Source: UBA4459 sp036351335 (GTDB lineage Bacteria; Bacteroidota; Bacteroidia; Bacteroidales; F082). From it: a stretch of DNA of 17,967 nt. The notes under the pieces are model-generated. The model saw only the letters and a list, made by a program, of their open reading frames with translations, had not been told where the DNA came from and did not search any database. The stretch spans positions 1 through 17,967 of the forward strand of contig JAZBOW010000020.1 of the NCBI GenBank assembly GCA_036351335.1, given 5' to 3'. Of this stretch, positions 8,564 to 15,533 are shown one piece after another. How positions within the stretch are numbered: the first letter of the stretch is position 1; every line of letters begins with the position of its first letter. The position numbers were made by a program, and so were the translations under genes.

Positions 8564-9256
8564 TTACGATATAAAATAATCCCAAAGCACTTCTTTTGGT
8601 GGATCAGCTATAATTGTGATCGGTTCTTTGGAAACGGGATGCACAAAGGCAACCGACCTGGCATGTAAACTTATGGAAGCATCTTTGTTGCTGCGGTCGA
8701 AGCCATATTTCAAATCACCTTTAATCGGGCAACCAATAGCAGAAAGTTGGGCGCGTATCTGGTGGTGACGGCCGGTTAACAGCTCTATTTCCAGCAAGCG
8801 ATAATCTTTACTTTCCTTTTGCAGCTTGTATTTTAAAACGCCTTCTTTTGCCCCTTTTTTATGGCTTATGCTGGCAAACGACTTATTTTTTTTCTCATTC
8901 CTCACAAGGAAATGCCGCAATTCCCCTTCCGGATTTTTAGGCCTGTTTTTTACAATGGCCCAGTACATTTTTTTAATCTCTCTTTCCTTCACCAGCTCAT
9001 TCATCCGGCTTAATGCCTTGCTGGTGCGTGCAAAAACCACCACACCACTTACGGGCCTGTCGATACGATGGATTACTCCCAGAAAAACTTTTCCGGGCTT
9101 TTCATATTTTTCCTTGATGTATTGCTTAACGTCTTCACTCAGCGGCACATCACCGGTTTTATCACCCTGCACAATTTCAGAAGGCAATTTATTAACGGCT
9201 ACCAGGTGGTTGTCTTCGTAAAGAATTCTTTCGGAAACGGTTTGTTTATCCATCAT
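8564..9256 (-). CDS. RluA-family RNA pseudouridine synthase
   Basis: The 230-residue protein carries the RluA/RluD catalytic motif HRIDRPVSG with the nucleophilic aspartate at D66, and the later family motif GRHHQIRAQLSAIG. It isomerises uridine to pseudouridine in rRNA or tRNA. It starts directly with the catalytic domain (RILYEDNHLVAVNKLP) and has no N-terminal S4 RNA-binding domain, as in TruC-like and short RluA members; the exact target site cannot be read from the sequence. Two adjacent ATGs (9254-9256 and 9251-9253) could start it. It lies 15 bases downstream of panB on the same strand with no promoter word between them, so it is probably in the same transcript. Confidence 0.92.
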   Translation of the reverse strand: MMDKQTVSERILYEDNHLVAVNKLPSEIVQGDKTGDVPLSEDVKQYIKEKYEKPGKVFLGVIHRIDRPVSGVVVFARTSKALSRMNELVKEREIKKMYWAIVKNRPKNPEGELRHFLVRNEKKNKSFASISHKKGAKEGVLKYKLQKESKDYRLLEIELLTGRHHQIRAQLSAIGCPIKGDLKYGFDRSNKDASISLHARSVAFVHPVSKEPITIIADPPKEVLWDYFIS

Positions 9257-9271
9257 TAACAGAAGCGCTTT

Positions 9272-10087
9272 TTAATATTGCTCCTTTTCGTTCGGGAAAT
9301 CCTGCGACTTTACATCATCTATGTAGCGAAGGAATGAACTGATCATTTGCTCCTGTAAGTTATTGTACCTGCGCAAAAAACGGGGCGAAAAATCCGTATT
9401 GATACCCAACATATCATGGATCACAAGCACCTGGCCATCTACGTCCCTTCCAGCTCCGATGCCTATGGTTGGAATACCGATGGATTTGGTAACATCAGCG
9501 GCTAGTTTGGCGGGGATTTTTTCAAGAACGATGCCAAAACATCCCACTTCTTCCAGTATTCTGGCATCATTCATTAATTTGGATGATTCTTCTTCATCAG
9601 TAGCCCGTACCACATAGGTTCCAAATTTATTGATCGATTGTGGTGTTAATCCCAGGTGGCCCAATACGGGGATGCCGGCACTTAATATACGTGTGATGGA
9701 TTCCACGATCTCTTCGCCACCTTCCAGTTTAACGGCATTGGCACCCGACTCTTTCATAATCCGAATGGCGGTATTCAGCGCTTCGATGGAGTTGCCCTGG
9801 TACGAGCCAAACGGTAAATCGACCACTACCAGTGCTCTTTCCACAGCCCGCATCACTGATGATGCATGGTAGATCATCTGGTCGATGGTAATGGGCAAGG
9901 TGGTCCGGTGACCCGCCATCACGTTCGAAGCCGAATCCCCCACAAGAATCACATCCATCCCCGCTTTATCCAGCAAACGCGCCATCGAATAGTCATATGC
10001 TGTCAGCATGGCGATTTTCTCACCTTTGTGTTTCATTTCCTGTAAAACGTGCGTGGTTATTTTCGGAAGGTCTTTTGATGTGTGCAT
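9272..10087 (-). CDS. panB: 3-methyl-2-oxobutanoate hydroxymethyltransferase (ketopantoate hydroxymethyltransferase)
   Basis: PanB transfers a hydroxymethyl group from 5,10-methylene-tetrahydrofolate to 2-oxoisovalerate, making ketopantoate, the first committed step to pantothenate and coenzyme A in the cytoplasm. The 271-residue length is normal. Family motifs appear in order: LTAYDYSMA (29-37), VGDSASNVMAGH (49-60) with metal ligand D51, VVVDLPFGSY with D90, VKLEGG with E122, GHLGLTPQS, VLEKIP with the catalytic-site E189, IGIGAG and DGQVLVIHDMLG. All expected active-site residues are present. No other pan gene is nearby. It probably leads a two-gene transcript with the pseudouridine synthase and is divergent from the TonB-dependent receptor across a 197-base region. 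A -7 promoter word lies 20 bases upstream of the ATG. Confidence 0.97.
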   Translation of the reverse strand: MHTSKDLPKITTHVLQEMKHKGEKIAMLTAYDYSMARLLDKAGMDVILVGDSASNVMAGHRTTLPITIDQMIYHASSVMRAVERALVVVDLPFGSYQGNSIEALNTAIRIMKESGANAVKLEGGEEIVESITRILSAGIPVLGHLGLTPQSINKFGTYVVRATDEEESSKLMNDARILEEVGCFGIVLEKIPAKLAADVTKSIGIPTIGIGAGRDVDGQVLVIHDMLGINTDFSPRFLRRYNNLQEQMISSFLRYIDDVKSQDFPNEKEQY

Positions 10088-10107
10088 CAGTTTTCAATTT
10101 ATTCAGG

Positions 10108-10115
10108 CAAAAGTA
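10108..10115 (-). promoter_or_regulatory. Bacteroidota-type -7 element (TACTTTTG) for panB
   Basis: An exact TAnnTTTG match on the minus strand, ending 20 bases before the panB ATG, inside the divergent panB/receptor region. No perfect -33 TTTG is visible at the right spacing. Confidence 0.55.
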
Positions 10116-10252
10116 TGCGAAAATGCACTATATAAAAAGTATTTTTCTGTCTTATGCATTTCTGCCGGCTTATTTTACAGCATTTTCAGTGTTTGAAACC
10201 CAGGTTTTTACCTTTAAAATAATTTAATTTAAAGTGGCAGAAATAATTATAA

Positions 10253-10260
10253 TAAATTTG
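10253..10260 (+). promoter_or_regulatory. Bacteroidota-type -7 element (TAAATTTG) for the TonB-dependent receptor
   Basis: An exact TAnnTTTG match on the plus strand, ending 24 bases before the proposed GTG start at 10285. The 197-base divergent region (10088-10284) is otherwise AT-rich, and I see no long inverted repeat or riboswitch-like structure in it. Confidence 0.5.
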
Positions 10261-10284
10261 CGGCTTTTAAGTTATTAATCTGTA

Positions 10285-12831
10285 GTGCAATTCACCAAAA
10301 GCCATATAACCCGACATCTGTTAATGACCATCCTGTTAATAGGTTATTCATTTACTTTTTACGGACAGACAGCCTATGTAAATGGCACCATTACGGATGA
10401 TAAAAATAAGCCTGTCGACCTGGCCAATGTGTCGGTCATCGGCGAAAAAAGAGGAACCTCATCAGATATTAATGGAAAATTCAGGCTGGTCGTTCCTGCG
10501 GGAAAAGAAATTGTGATCGGCATCAGCTACATAGGTTTTGCCGATAAAAAATATCCCGTCACCCTTCAGGAAGGCGAAGAACGCGATATTTCTTTTCAGT
10601 TGATTCCCATCTCGACAGATCTTCCGGGTTTTGAAGTGAAAGACGAAAAATTACGGACAGAAAGCATGGTCAGGCTCAACCCGAAAGATGCCAATGTGGT
10701 TTCATCGCTTACAGGCGGTGTTACCGACCTGATCAAAACCTTACCCGGCGTATCCACCAGTAGCGAATTAAGCTCACAATACACGGTGCGTGGTGGTAAT
10801 TTTGATGAAAACCTGGTGTTTGTCAATGACATTGAAATATACCGACCCTTCCTGGTTAGTGTGGGACAACAGGAAGGCTTGAATTTTATCAATCCCGCCC
10901 TCACCGGATCCATTTTGTTTTCGGCAGGAGGTTTTGGAGCCGAATATGGCGATAAATTATCATCGGTACTGGATGTGAAATACATCAAACCGGAAGAGTT
11001 TGGTGGTTCCTTTGCTGTCAGCCTGCTGGGTGCCGAACTCAGCTTTGGCGGCACGACAGCCAACAACAAATTTACCTACCTGGTGGGCGCACGCTATCAA
11101 TCCAATTCGTATTTGCTGAACAGCCTCGAAACCAAGGGTGAATACAAACCGCGTTTCATGGATGTGCAATCGCAGTTTACTTACCAGTTCAATGATAAAT
11201 GGGATCTGTCGTTTTTGGGTTATTACTCAAACAATAAATACAAGGTAATCCCTTCCGACCGCGAAACCGATTTCGGCACCATACAGGAAGTACTGCGCTT
11301 TAAAGTGTTTTTTGACGGCAACGAAACCGATGGCTATGAGATGCTGCAAGGCGGATTAACTCTCGGATTCAAACCACGAAAGAATGTGGATTTACGGTTT
11401 ATTGTTTCCGCTTTCACCACACAGGAATCGGAGACCTATGATATACAGGGCCAATACTGGTTAGGACTGGTTGAGAATGATCCCGGAAGTGAAGAGTACG
11501 GTGATGTGGTGCAGGTGCAGGGCGTAGGCACCTACCTGGAGCATGCCCGGAATTACTTCCTGTCGAATGTATATACTTTCGAACATAAAGGGATGATCTC
11601 ATACGATTCAAGGTTTTTGAAATGGGGCATTCAATACAGCCACCAGTATGTGGATGATGAATTGAAAGAGTGGATCATGATAGATTCGGCAGGATACACC
11701 ATTCCCAATCCAATTGGCGAACCCGGCTCCATCGATCCTGCGAATCCTGCCTTAGACTTACGTTATCATGTAAAAGCACAAAATACACTTCAAACGAACC
11801 GTTTGGCGGCTTATGGTTCGCACCAGTGGAATATTTCTTTAAAAAATAACGACCTGCTGACCATTGCAGGAGGTGTACGTATCAATTATTGGGATTATAA
11901 CAGCCAGTTTCTAATTGCGCCCCGCATCAACATGTCATATAAGCCTTATAAAAAGCAAAATCTTGTTTTTCGGTTTGCAACAGGCGTATATTACCAGCCA
12001 CCGTTTTACCGCGAAATGCGAAATATGGATGGCTCTTTGAACGAAGATATCAAAGCACAGCAGTCCATTCATTTTATTTTGGGCAGTGATTACCGTTTCC
12101 AGGCATGGAACCGCCCTTTTATTTTTACCACCGAACTGTATTACAAATACCTCGACAATATTATTCCTTACCAGATCGACAATGTGCGTATCCGATATTA
12201 TGCCGACCAGACAGCACGTGGTTATGCGGCCGGTGTTGACTTCAAAGTATATGGCGAATTTGTTAAAGGAGTAGATAGCTGGCTGAGTCTTTCGTTTTTA
12301 AAAACAGCCGAAGATATTTATGGTGATTACTATTACGATTATTATGATGCCGATGGCGTTAAAACCGGTACCGGCCCTGAGATGAACCCTGATGCGGCCG
12401 ATAATGTGAAAGTAGATCCGGGTTTTATTCCACGTCCTTCTGACCGCCGGGTGAACTTTACCATATTCTTCCAGGATTATATTCCGAAAATTCCGTTCAT
12501 AAAAATGCATTTGCGATTGTTATATGGCACCGGCCTTCCTTTTGGTGCGCCTGATTCGGAGCGATACCAGCAAACCCTGAGAATGCCGGATTACCGGAGG
12601 GTTGATATTGGATTTTCATACCAATTTATCCATGAAGGAACTGAATTCGGACCTAAAAACCCTATGAAACATTTTAAAAATATGTCCATCAGCCTGGAAG
12701 TTTTCAACCTGCTGCAAACTTACAATACCATTTCCTATATCTGGATAAAAGATGCCGAAAACCGCCAATTTGCGGTTCCGAATTACCTCACCCCACGATT
12801 ATTGAACATCAAGCTGACAGCTGATTTTTAA
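10285..12831 (+). CDS. TonB-dependent outer membrane receptor with carboxypeptidase-like regulatory domain
   Basis: The 848-residue protein begins with a signal peptide (cleavage near FYGQ, residue 28). A carboxypeptidase-regulatory-like domain follows at about 30-113 (VNGTITDDKNKPVDLANVSV, SSDINGKFRL), then a plug domain at about 130-235 (LIKTLPGVSTSSELSSQYTV, RGGNFDENLVFVNDIEIYRP, GGFGAEYGDKLSSVLDVKY) and a 22-strand-type barrel to the C-terminal aromatic residue (LLNIKLTADF). It imports a ligand using TonB energy; the ligand cannot be read from the sequence. There is no SusD-like partner beside it, so it is not a classic SusCD pair. I keep the GTG start at 10285 because it gives a basic n-region (KSHITRH) before the hydrophobic core; the next ATG, at 10324, would leave a signal peptide without positive charges. 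It ends 135 bases before a bidirectional terminator. Confidence 0.93.
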   Translation: MQFTKSHITRHLLMTILLIGYSFTFYGQTAYVNGTITDDKNKPVDLANVSVIGEKRGTSSDINGKFRLVVPAGKEIVIGISYIGFADKKYPVTLQEGEERDISFQLIPISTDLPGFEVKDEKLRTESMVRLNPKDANVVSSLTGGVTDLIKTLPGVSTSSELSSQYTVRGGNFDENLVFVNDIEIYRPFLVSVGQQEGLNFINPALTGSILFSAGGFGAEYGDKLSSVLDVKYIKPEEFGGSFAVSLLGAELSFGGTTANNKFTYLVGARYQSNSYLLNSLETKGEYKPRFMDVQSQFTYQFNDKWDLSFLGYYSNNKYKVIPSDRETDFGTIQEVLRFKVFFDGNETDGYEMLQGGLTLGFKPRKNVDLRFIVSAFTTQESETYDIQGQYWLGLVENDPGSEEYGDVVQVQGVGTYLEHARNYFLSNVYTFEHKGMISYDSRFLKWGIQYSHQYVDDELKEWIMIDSAGYTIPNPIGEPGSIDPANPALDLRYHVKAQNTLQTNRLAAYGSHQWNISLKNNDLLTIAGGVRINYWDYNSQFLIAPRINMSYKPYKKQNLVFRFATGVYYQPPFYREMRNMDGSLNEDIKAQQSIHFILGSDYRFQAWNRPFIFTTELYYKYLDNIIPYQIDNVRIRYYADQTARGYAAGVDFKVYGEFVKGVDSWLSLSFLKTAEDIYGDYYYDYYDADGVKTGTGPEMNPDAADNVKVDPGFIPRPSDRRVNFTIFFQDYIPKIPFIKMHLRLLYGTGLPFGAPDSERYQQTLRMPDYRRVDIGFSYQFIHEGTEFGPKNPMKHFKNMSISLEVFNLLQTYNTISYIWIKDAENRQFAVPNYLTPRLLNIKLTADF

Positions 12832-12875
12832 CAAATATTTAACTTTTCTATTTAAAATCTGTCTAAACTATTTGT

Positions 12876-12883
12876 TACTTTTG
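12876..12883 (+). promoter_or_regulatory. Orphan Bacteroidota-type -7 element (TACTTTTG) in the receptor/rocD gap
   Basis: An exact TAnnTTTG match, 45 bases after the receptor stop and pointing away from it, with no coding sequence downstream on the plus strand. TTTA at 12851-12854, 21 bases upstream, is a three-of-four match to the -33 TTTG. Transcription from it would begin near 12888 and meet the terminator at 12967-13000. Confidence 0.45.
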
Positions 12884-12887
12884 TCTT

Positions 12888-13000
12888 GTTCTATCAAGAA
12901 CAATTAACTATAGCAGGTTAATTTTTTGGGTTATCCCTCAGCAGAGGGTTTTTAGGTTAATAAGTGAAAAAGCCCCATCCTATCCGGATTGGGGCTTTTT
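12888..13000 (+). ncRNA. Candidate small non-coding RNA of about 110 nt
   Basis: The stretch lies between an orphan -7 promoter word and a strong intrinsic terminator and contains no ATG-started reading frame. It can fold locally: TTGTTC/GAACAA (12886-12891 with 12898-12903) at the 5' end, then CCCTC/GAGGG with an AGCA tetraloop (12935-12948) followed by TTTTT, then the terminator stem. Two GGTTAAT direct repeats (12916-12922 and 12955-12961) flank the middle hairpin. The start is inferred from the -7 word. It may instead be the structured 3' UTR of the receptor mRNA, or a processed fragment of it. I do not recognise a known RNA family. Confidence 0.35.
12967..13000. terminator. Bidirectional intrinsic terminator between the receptor gene and rocD
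   Basis: AAAAAGCCCCATCC (12967-12980) pairs with GGATTGGGGCTTTTT (12986-13000), with one bulged base and a 5-base loop. The A run on the left and T run on the right allow termination of plus-strand transcripts (receptor or small RNA) and of rocD from the minus strand, whose stop is 24 bases away. Confidence 0.92.
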
Positions 13001-13024
13001 CTTTATATCGCTTAGAAGTTGAGT

Positions 13025-14248
13025 CTAATTGAAGAATAAAATCGATTTTTTGATCCTACTCACCGCTTCCATCAGTTCATCTTCGGTAATTACCAATGGG
13101 GGTGCAAAACGAATGATATGATCGTGTGTAGGCTTGGCCAATAAGCCGTTCTCGGCCATTTTCAAGCATACATCCATCGCTGTTTTTCCATTCTTAGGCC
13201 TGATCACCACCGCGTTTAATAATCCTTTTCCTCTCACCAGTTCTACCATATCAGAATCGATACTTCTCATCTCTCTCCTGAAAATTTCTCCAAGGTACTC
13301 GGCTCTATCAGCCAAATTCTCATCTTTAATCACTTCAAGTGCAGCTGCAGCTACTTTTGCCGCTACCGGGTTGCCCCCAAAAGTAGAACCATGCTGTCCG
13401 GGTTTAATGGTTAGCATGATGTCGTCGTCTGCCAACACTGCCGACACAGGATACACACCACCTGAAAGTGCTTTTCCAAGGATCAGAATATCTGGCCTGA
13501 CACCTTCATGGTCGCAGGCTAATAATTTTCCGGTACGTGCAATGCCTGTTTGCACTTCATCAGCTATGAACAATACATTTTTCGCCTTACACATTTCGTA
13601 AGCCTTTTTTAAATAGCCTTCCTGAGGCACAACCACCCCGGCTTCGCCCTGGATGGGTTCCACCAAAAATCCGGCTACATCAGGATCTTTCAAAGCCTCT
13701 GCCAATGCATCAAGGTCGTTATAAGGTATTACAATAAACCCCGGTGTGTAAGGGCCATATCCGGCTTTCGAATCTGGATCGGTCGACATGGAAATAATGG
13801 TAATGGTTCTGCCGTGGAAATTATCGGCACAAACGATGATCTTTGCCTTATCGGCTTTCACACCTTTTATATCGTAAGCCCAGCGGCGACAAAGTTTCAA
13901 GGCTGTTTCATCAGCTTCGGCACCCGTATTCATCGGCAATATTTTATCATAGCCGAAATACTTCGTAATATATTTTTCATAACCCCCGAGCGCATCACTG
14001 TAAAATGCGCGTGAAGTAAGGGTTAAAGTTTCCGCCTGTTCAATCAATGCGCCCACAATTTTTGGATGACAATGTCCCTGGTTTACTGCTGAATACGCCG
14101 AAAGGAAATCAAAATACTCTTTTCCTTCTACATCCCATACTTTTGCTTTTCTTCCTTTTGACAGCACGACAGGTAATGGATGATAATTATGAGCACCATA
14201 TTTATCTTCCATTTCCATGGCCATTTTTGATGTTAATTTTTCTGACAT
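13025..14248 (-). CDS. rocD: Ornithine aminotransferase (ornithine-oxo-acid transaminase)
   Basis: This PLP enzyme moves the delta-amino group of ornithine to 2-oxoglutarate, giving glutamate-5-semialdehyde and glutamate, and links arginine/ornithine and proline/glutamate metabolism. The 407 residues carry the class III aminotransferase signatures: YGAHNYHPLPVVLSKG at the start (typical of ornithine aminotransferases), NTGAEADETALKL (107-119), NFHGRT with F144 and R147 at the cofactor/substrate site, ADEVQTGIARTG with the PLP-ring aspartate D230, and the Schiff-base lysine K259 in ILGKALSGG, followed by HGSTFGGNP. No part is missing. It stands alone, with its own promoter word 43 bases upstream and a shared terminator downstream. 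N-acetylornithine aminotransferase is the main alternative, but the N-terminal motif and the absence of arg genes favour rocD. Confidence 0.94.
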   Translation of the reverse strand: MSEKLTSKMAMEMEDKYGAHNYHPLPVVLSKGRKAKVWDVEGKEYFDFLSAYSAVNQGHCHPKIVGALIEQAETLTLTSRAFYSDALGGYEKYITKYFGYDKILPMNTGAEADETALKLCRRWAYDIKGVKADKAKIIVCADNFHGRTITIISMSTDPDSKAGYGPYTPGFIVIPYNDLDALAEALKDPDVAGFLVEPIQGEAGVVVPQEGYLKKAYEMCKAKNVLFIADEVQTGIARTGKLLACDHEGVRPDILILGKALSGGVYPVSAVLADDDIMLTIKPGQHGSTFGGNPVAAKVAAAALEVIKDENLADRAEYLGEIFRREMRSIDSDMVELVRGKGLLNAVVIRPKNGKTAMDVCLKMAENGLLAKPTHDHIIRFAPPLVITEDELMEAVSRIKKSILFFN

Positions 14249-14291
14249 GTTATACTATTTTTTTGAATGAAACAATGATCAAATTTGACCA

Positions 14292-14299
14292 CAAAAGTA
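14292..14299 (-). promoter_or_regulatory. Bacteroidota-type -7 element (TACTTTTG) for rocD
   Basis: An exact TAnnTTTG match on the minus strand, ending 43 bases before the rocD ATG, giving a leader of roughly 38 bases. No clear -33 TTTG. The rest of the 129-base gap to the next gene shows nothing notable. Confidence 0.5.
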
Positions 14300-14377
14300 C
14301 ATAATATATTCCTGCTTTCAGGCTAAAAACACTGCAAAATAAGTGCTTTTACAATGTATTTATCAATTATCGCCCAC

Positions 14378-15460
14378 TTAAAGAAGGTGCCTGAATGGCA
14401 GTAGCAGCCACTCGAAGAATTTATTGATCAGCGGCCGTTTTTTCCAACTGCTGAATACAAAAGTTTCTGAATGCTTCAGCGTTGCATTAATGTGTTCCAA
14501 AACTTGGATCGCGATACTGCGATCATCGCCCAGGAGCATAATCTCGAACATATATCGAAAGCTCCTGTAATCAAAATTTGAGCTGCCAATGGCAAACTGT
14601 TCATCGTCAACAAGCATAAGTTTCGCATGTAAGTTGTTGGTTTTGTAAAACAGAAACCGGATACCACTTTTGTGCAAAGGTCCCAGATATTTATTTCTGA
14701 GAATATCCACCAGCGTTACGTCGGAATGCCTGGGAATGATAACGATCACTTCCACCCCTCTTTTCGCGGCGTCCATCATGGCTTTACGCAACAGGAAACC
14801 TGGCAGAAAATAAGGTGTCTCGATAATGACTTTCTTTTTAGCAGACTGGAAAAGCCTGATAAACTTTTTATTGATCCGCTTATAAGCTAATGCAGGGACA
14901 TCTCGCACAATCTCAAAATTTTCAAACCTGACCAGCCTTGTATTATGCACCTTGTTGAATACATATTTATTGTATAACCTGAAATCTTGCATAAAAAGCC
15001 GTGAAAAAGTAAAGGTGATCTCGCTTTTCATGCGCAGCATGGATTCTCTCCAGTTCATATTGTAACCTGTAAGGTTAGAAGAACCGATCCAGCTTATTTC
15101 ATCGTCGATCAGCAACAGTTTGCGGTGGTTACGTCGGTGGCCCTTTGTGAAAAGATCAGAATTAAACTTGATTTTTTCAAAAAAGCGTACATCACCACCG
15201 TTCATTTGAATTTCTCCATAAAGGGGATTGCCAGAGTTGCTTACGCCCCAACCATCAATCAGGAGTTTTACTTCAAGGCCTTGTTTCGCTTTTTCATTAA
15301 AAGCCCGCAGAAAACGTTCACCTATTGCATCATTCCCAATCCTGAATGTTTCAAGGTAAATGTATTTTTTTGCCAATTCAATATCGGCGATCATCGCGTC
15401 ATAATAGCGCAATGGCTCAGAAAACAAATGATATGGTTCTTTAAATTGTAACACCTCCAA
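14378..15460 (-). CDS. Phospholipase D family protein, cardiolipin synthase-type
   Basis: The 360-residue protein has two complete HKD motifs, the mark of active phospholipase D enzymes: H112-x-K114-x4-D119 (NHRKLLLIDD), followed by WIGSSNLTGYNMNWRE, and H278-x-K280-x4-D285 (LHAKLMLVDD), followed by IGSSNFDYRS. The spacing and GSSN sequences fit bacterial cardiolipin synthases, which join two phosphatidylglycerols or use phosphatidylethanolamine. It lacks the two N-terminal membrane helices of ClsA and opens directly with the catalytic lobe, as in ClsB-like members. The C-terminus (FFEWLLLPFRHLL) is an amphipathic, aromatic and basic segment that may bind the membrane. It lies 73 bases downstream of the TPR gene on the same strand, with its own promoter word. 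Another PLD-type phosphatidyltransferase or lipase remains possible. Confidence 0.88.
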   Translation of the reverse strand: MEVLQFKEPYHLFSEPLRYYDAMIADIELAKKYIYLETFRIGNDAIGERFLRAFNEKAKQGLEVKLLIDGWGVSNSGNPLYGEIQMNGGDVRFFEKIKFNSDLFTKGHRRNHRKLLLIDDEISWIGSSNLTGYNMNWRESMLRMKSEITFTFSRLFMQDFRLYNKYVFNKVHNTRLVRFENFEIVRDVPALAYKRINKKFIRLFQSAKKKVIIETPYFLPGFLLRKAMMDAAKRGVEVIVIIPRHSDVTLVDILRNKYLGPLHKSGIRFLFYKTNNLHAKLMLVDDEQFAIGSSNFDYRSFRYMFEIMLLGDDRSIAIQVLEHINATLKHSETFVFSSWKKRPLINKFFEWLLLPFRHLL

Positions 15461-15487
15461 TAATTGAATCCATCAGCAACGATTGTT

Positions 15488-15495
15488 CAAATGTA
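15488..15495 (-). promoter_or_regulatory. Bacteroidota-type -7 element (TACATTTG) for the PLD-family gene
   Basis: An exact TAnnTTTG match on the minus strand, ending 27 bases before the ATG, in the 73-base gap after the TPR gene. It suggests the two genes need not share a transcript. Confidence 0.45.
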
Positions 15496-15533
15496 AGGCA
15501 CCTTTTAAAATAATTAAAGAAAAAACATCTTTT

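Noticed and set aside
10088..10284. Riboswitch or operator in the divergent panB/receptor region
   Set aside because: I found only the two -7 promoter words and AT-rich sequence, with no long stem or recognisable aptamer.
10596..11069. 157-codon minus-strand frame inside the TonB-dependent receptor
   Set aside because: It is a shadow of the plug-domain coding sequence; its composition is Ser/Pro-rich without a recognisable fold.
13134..13601. 155-codon open frame on the plus strand inside rocD
   Set aside because: It is antisense to a complete, well-conserved aminotransferase and shows no domain or signal of its own.
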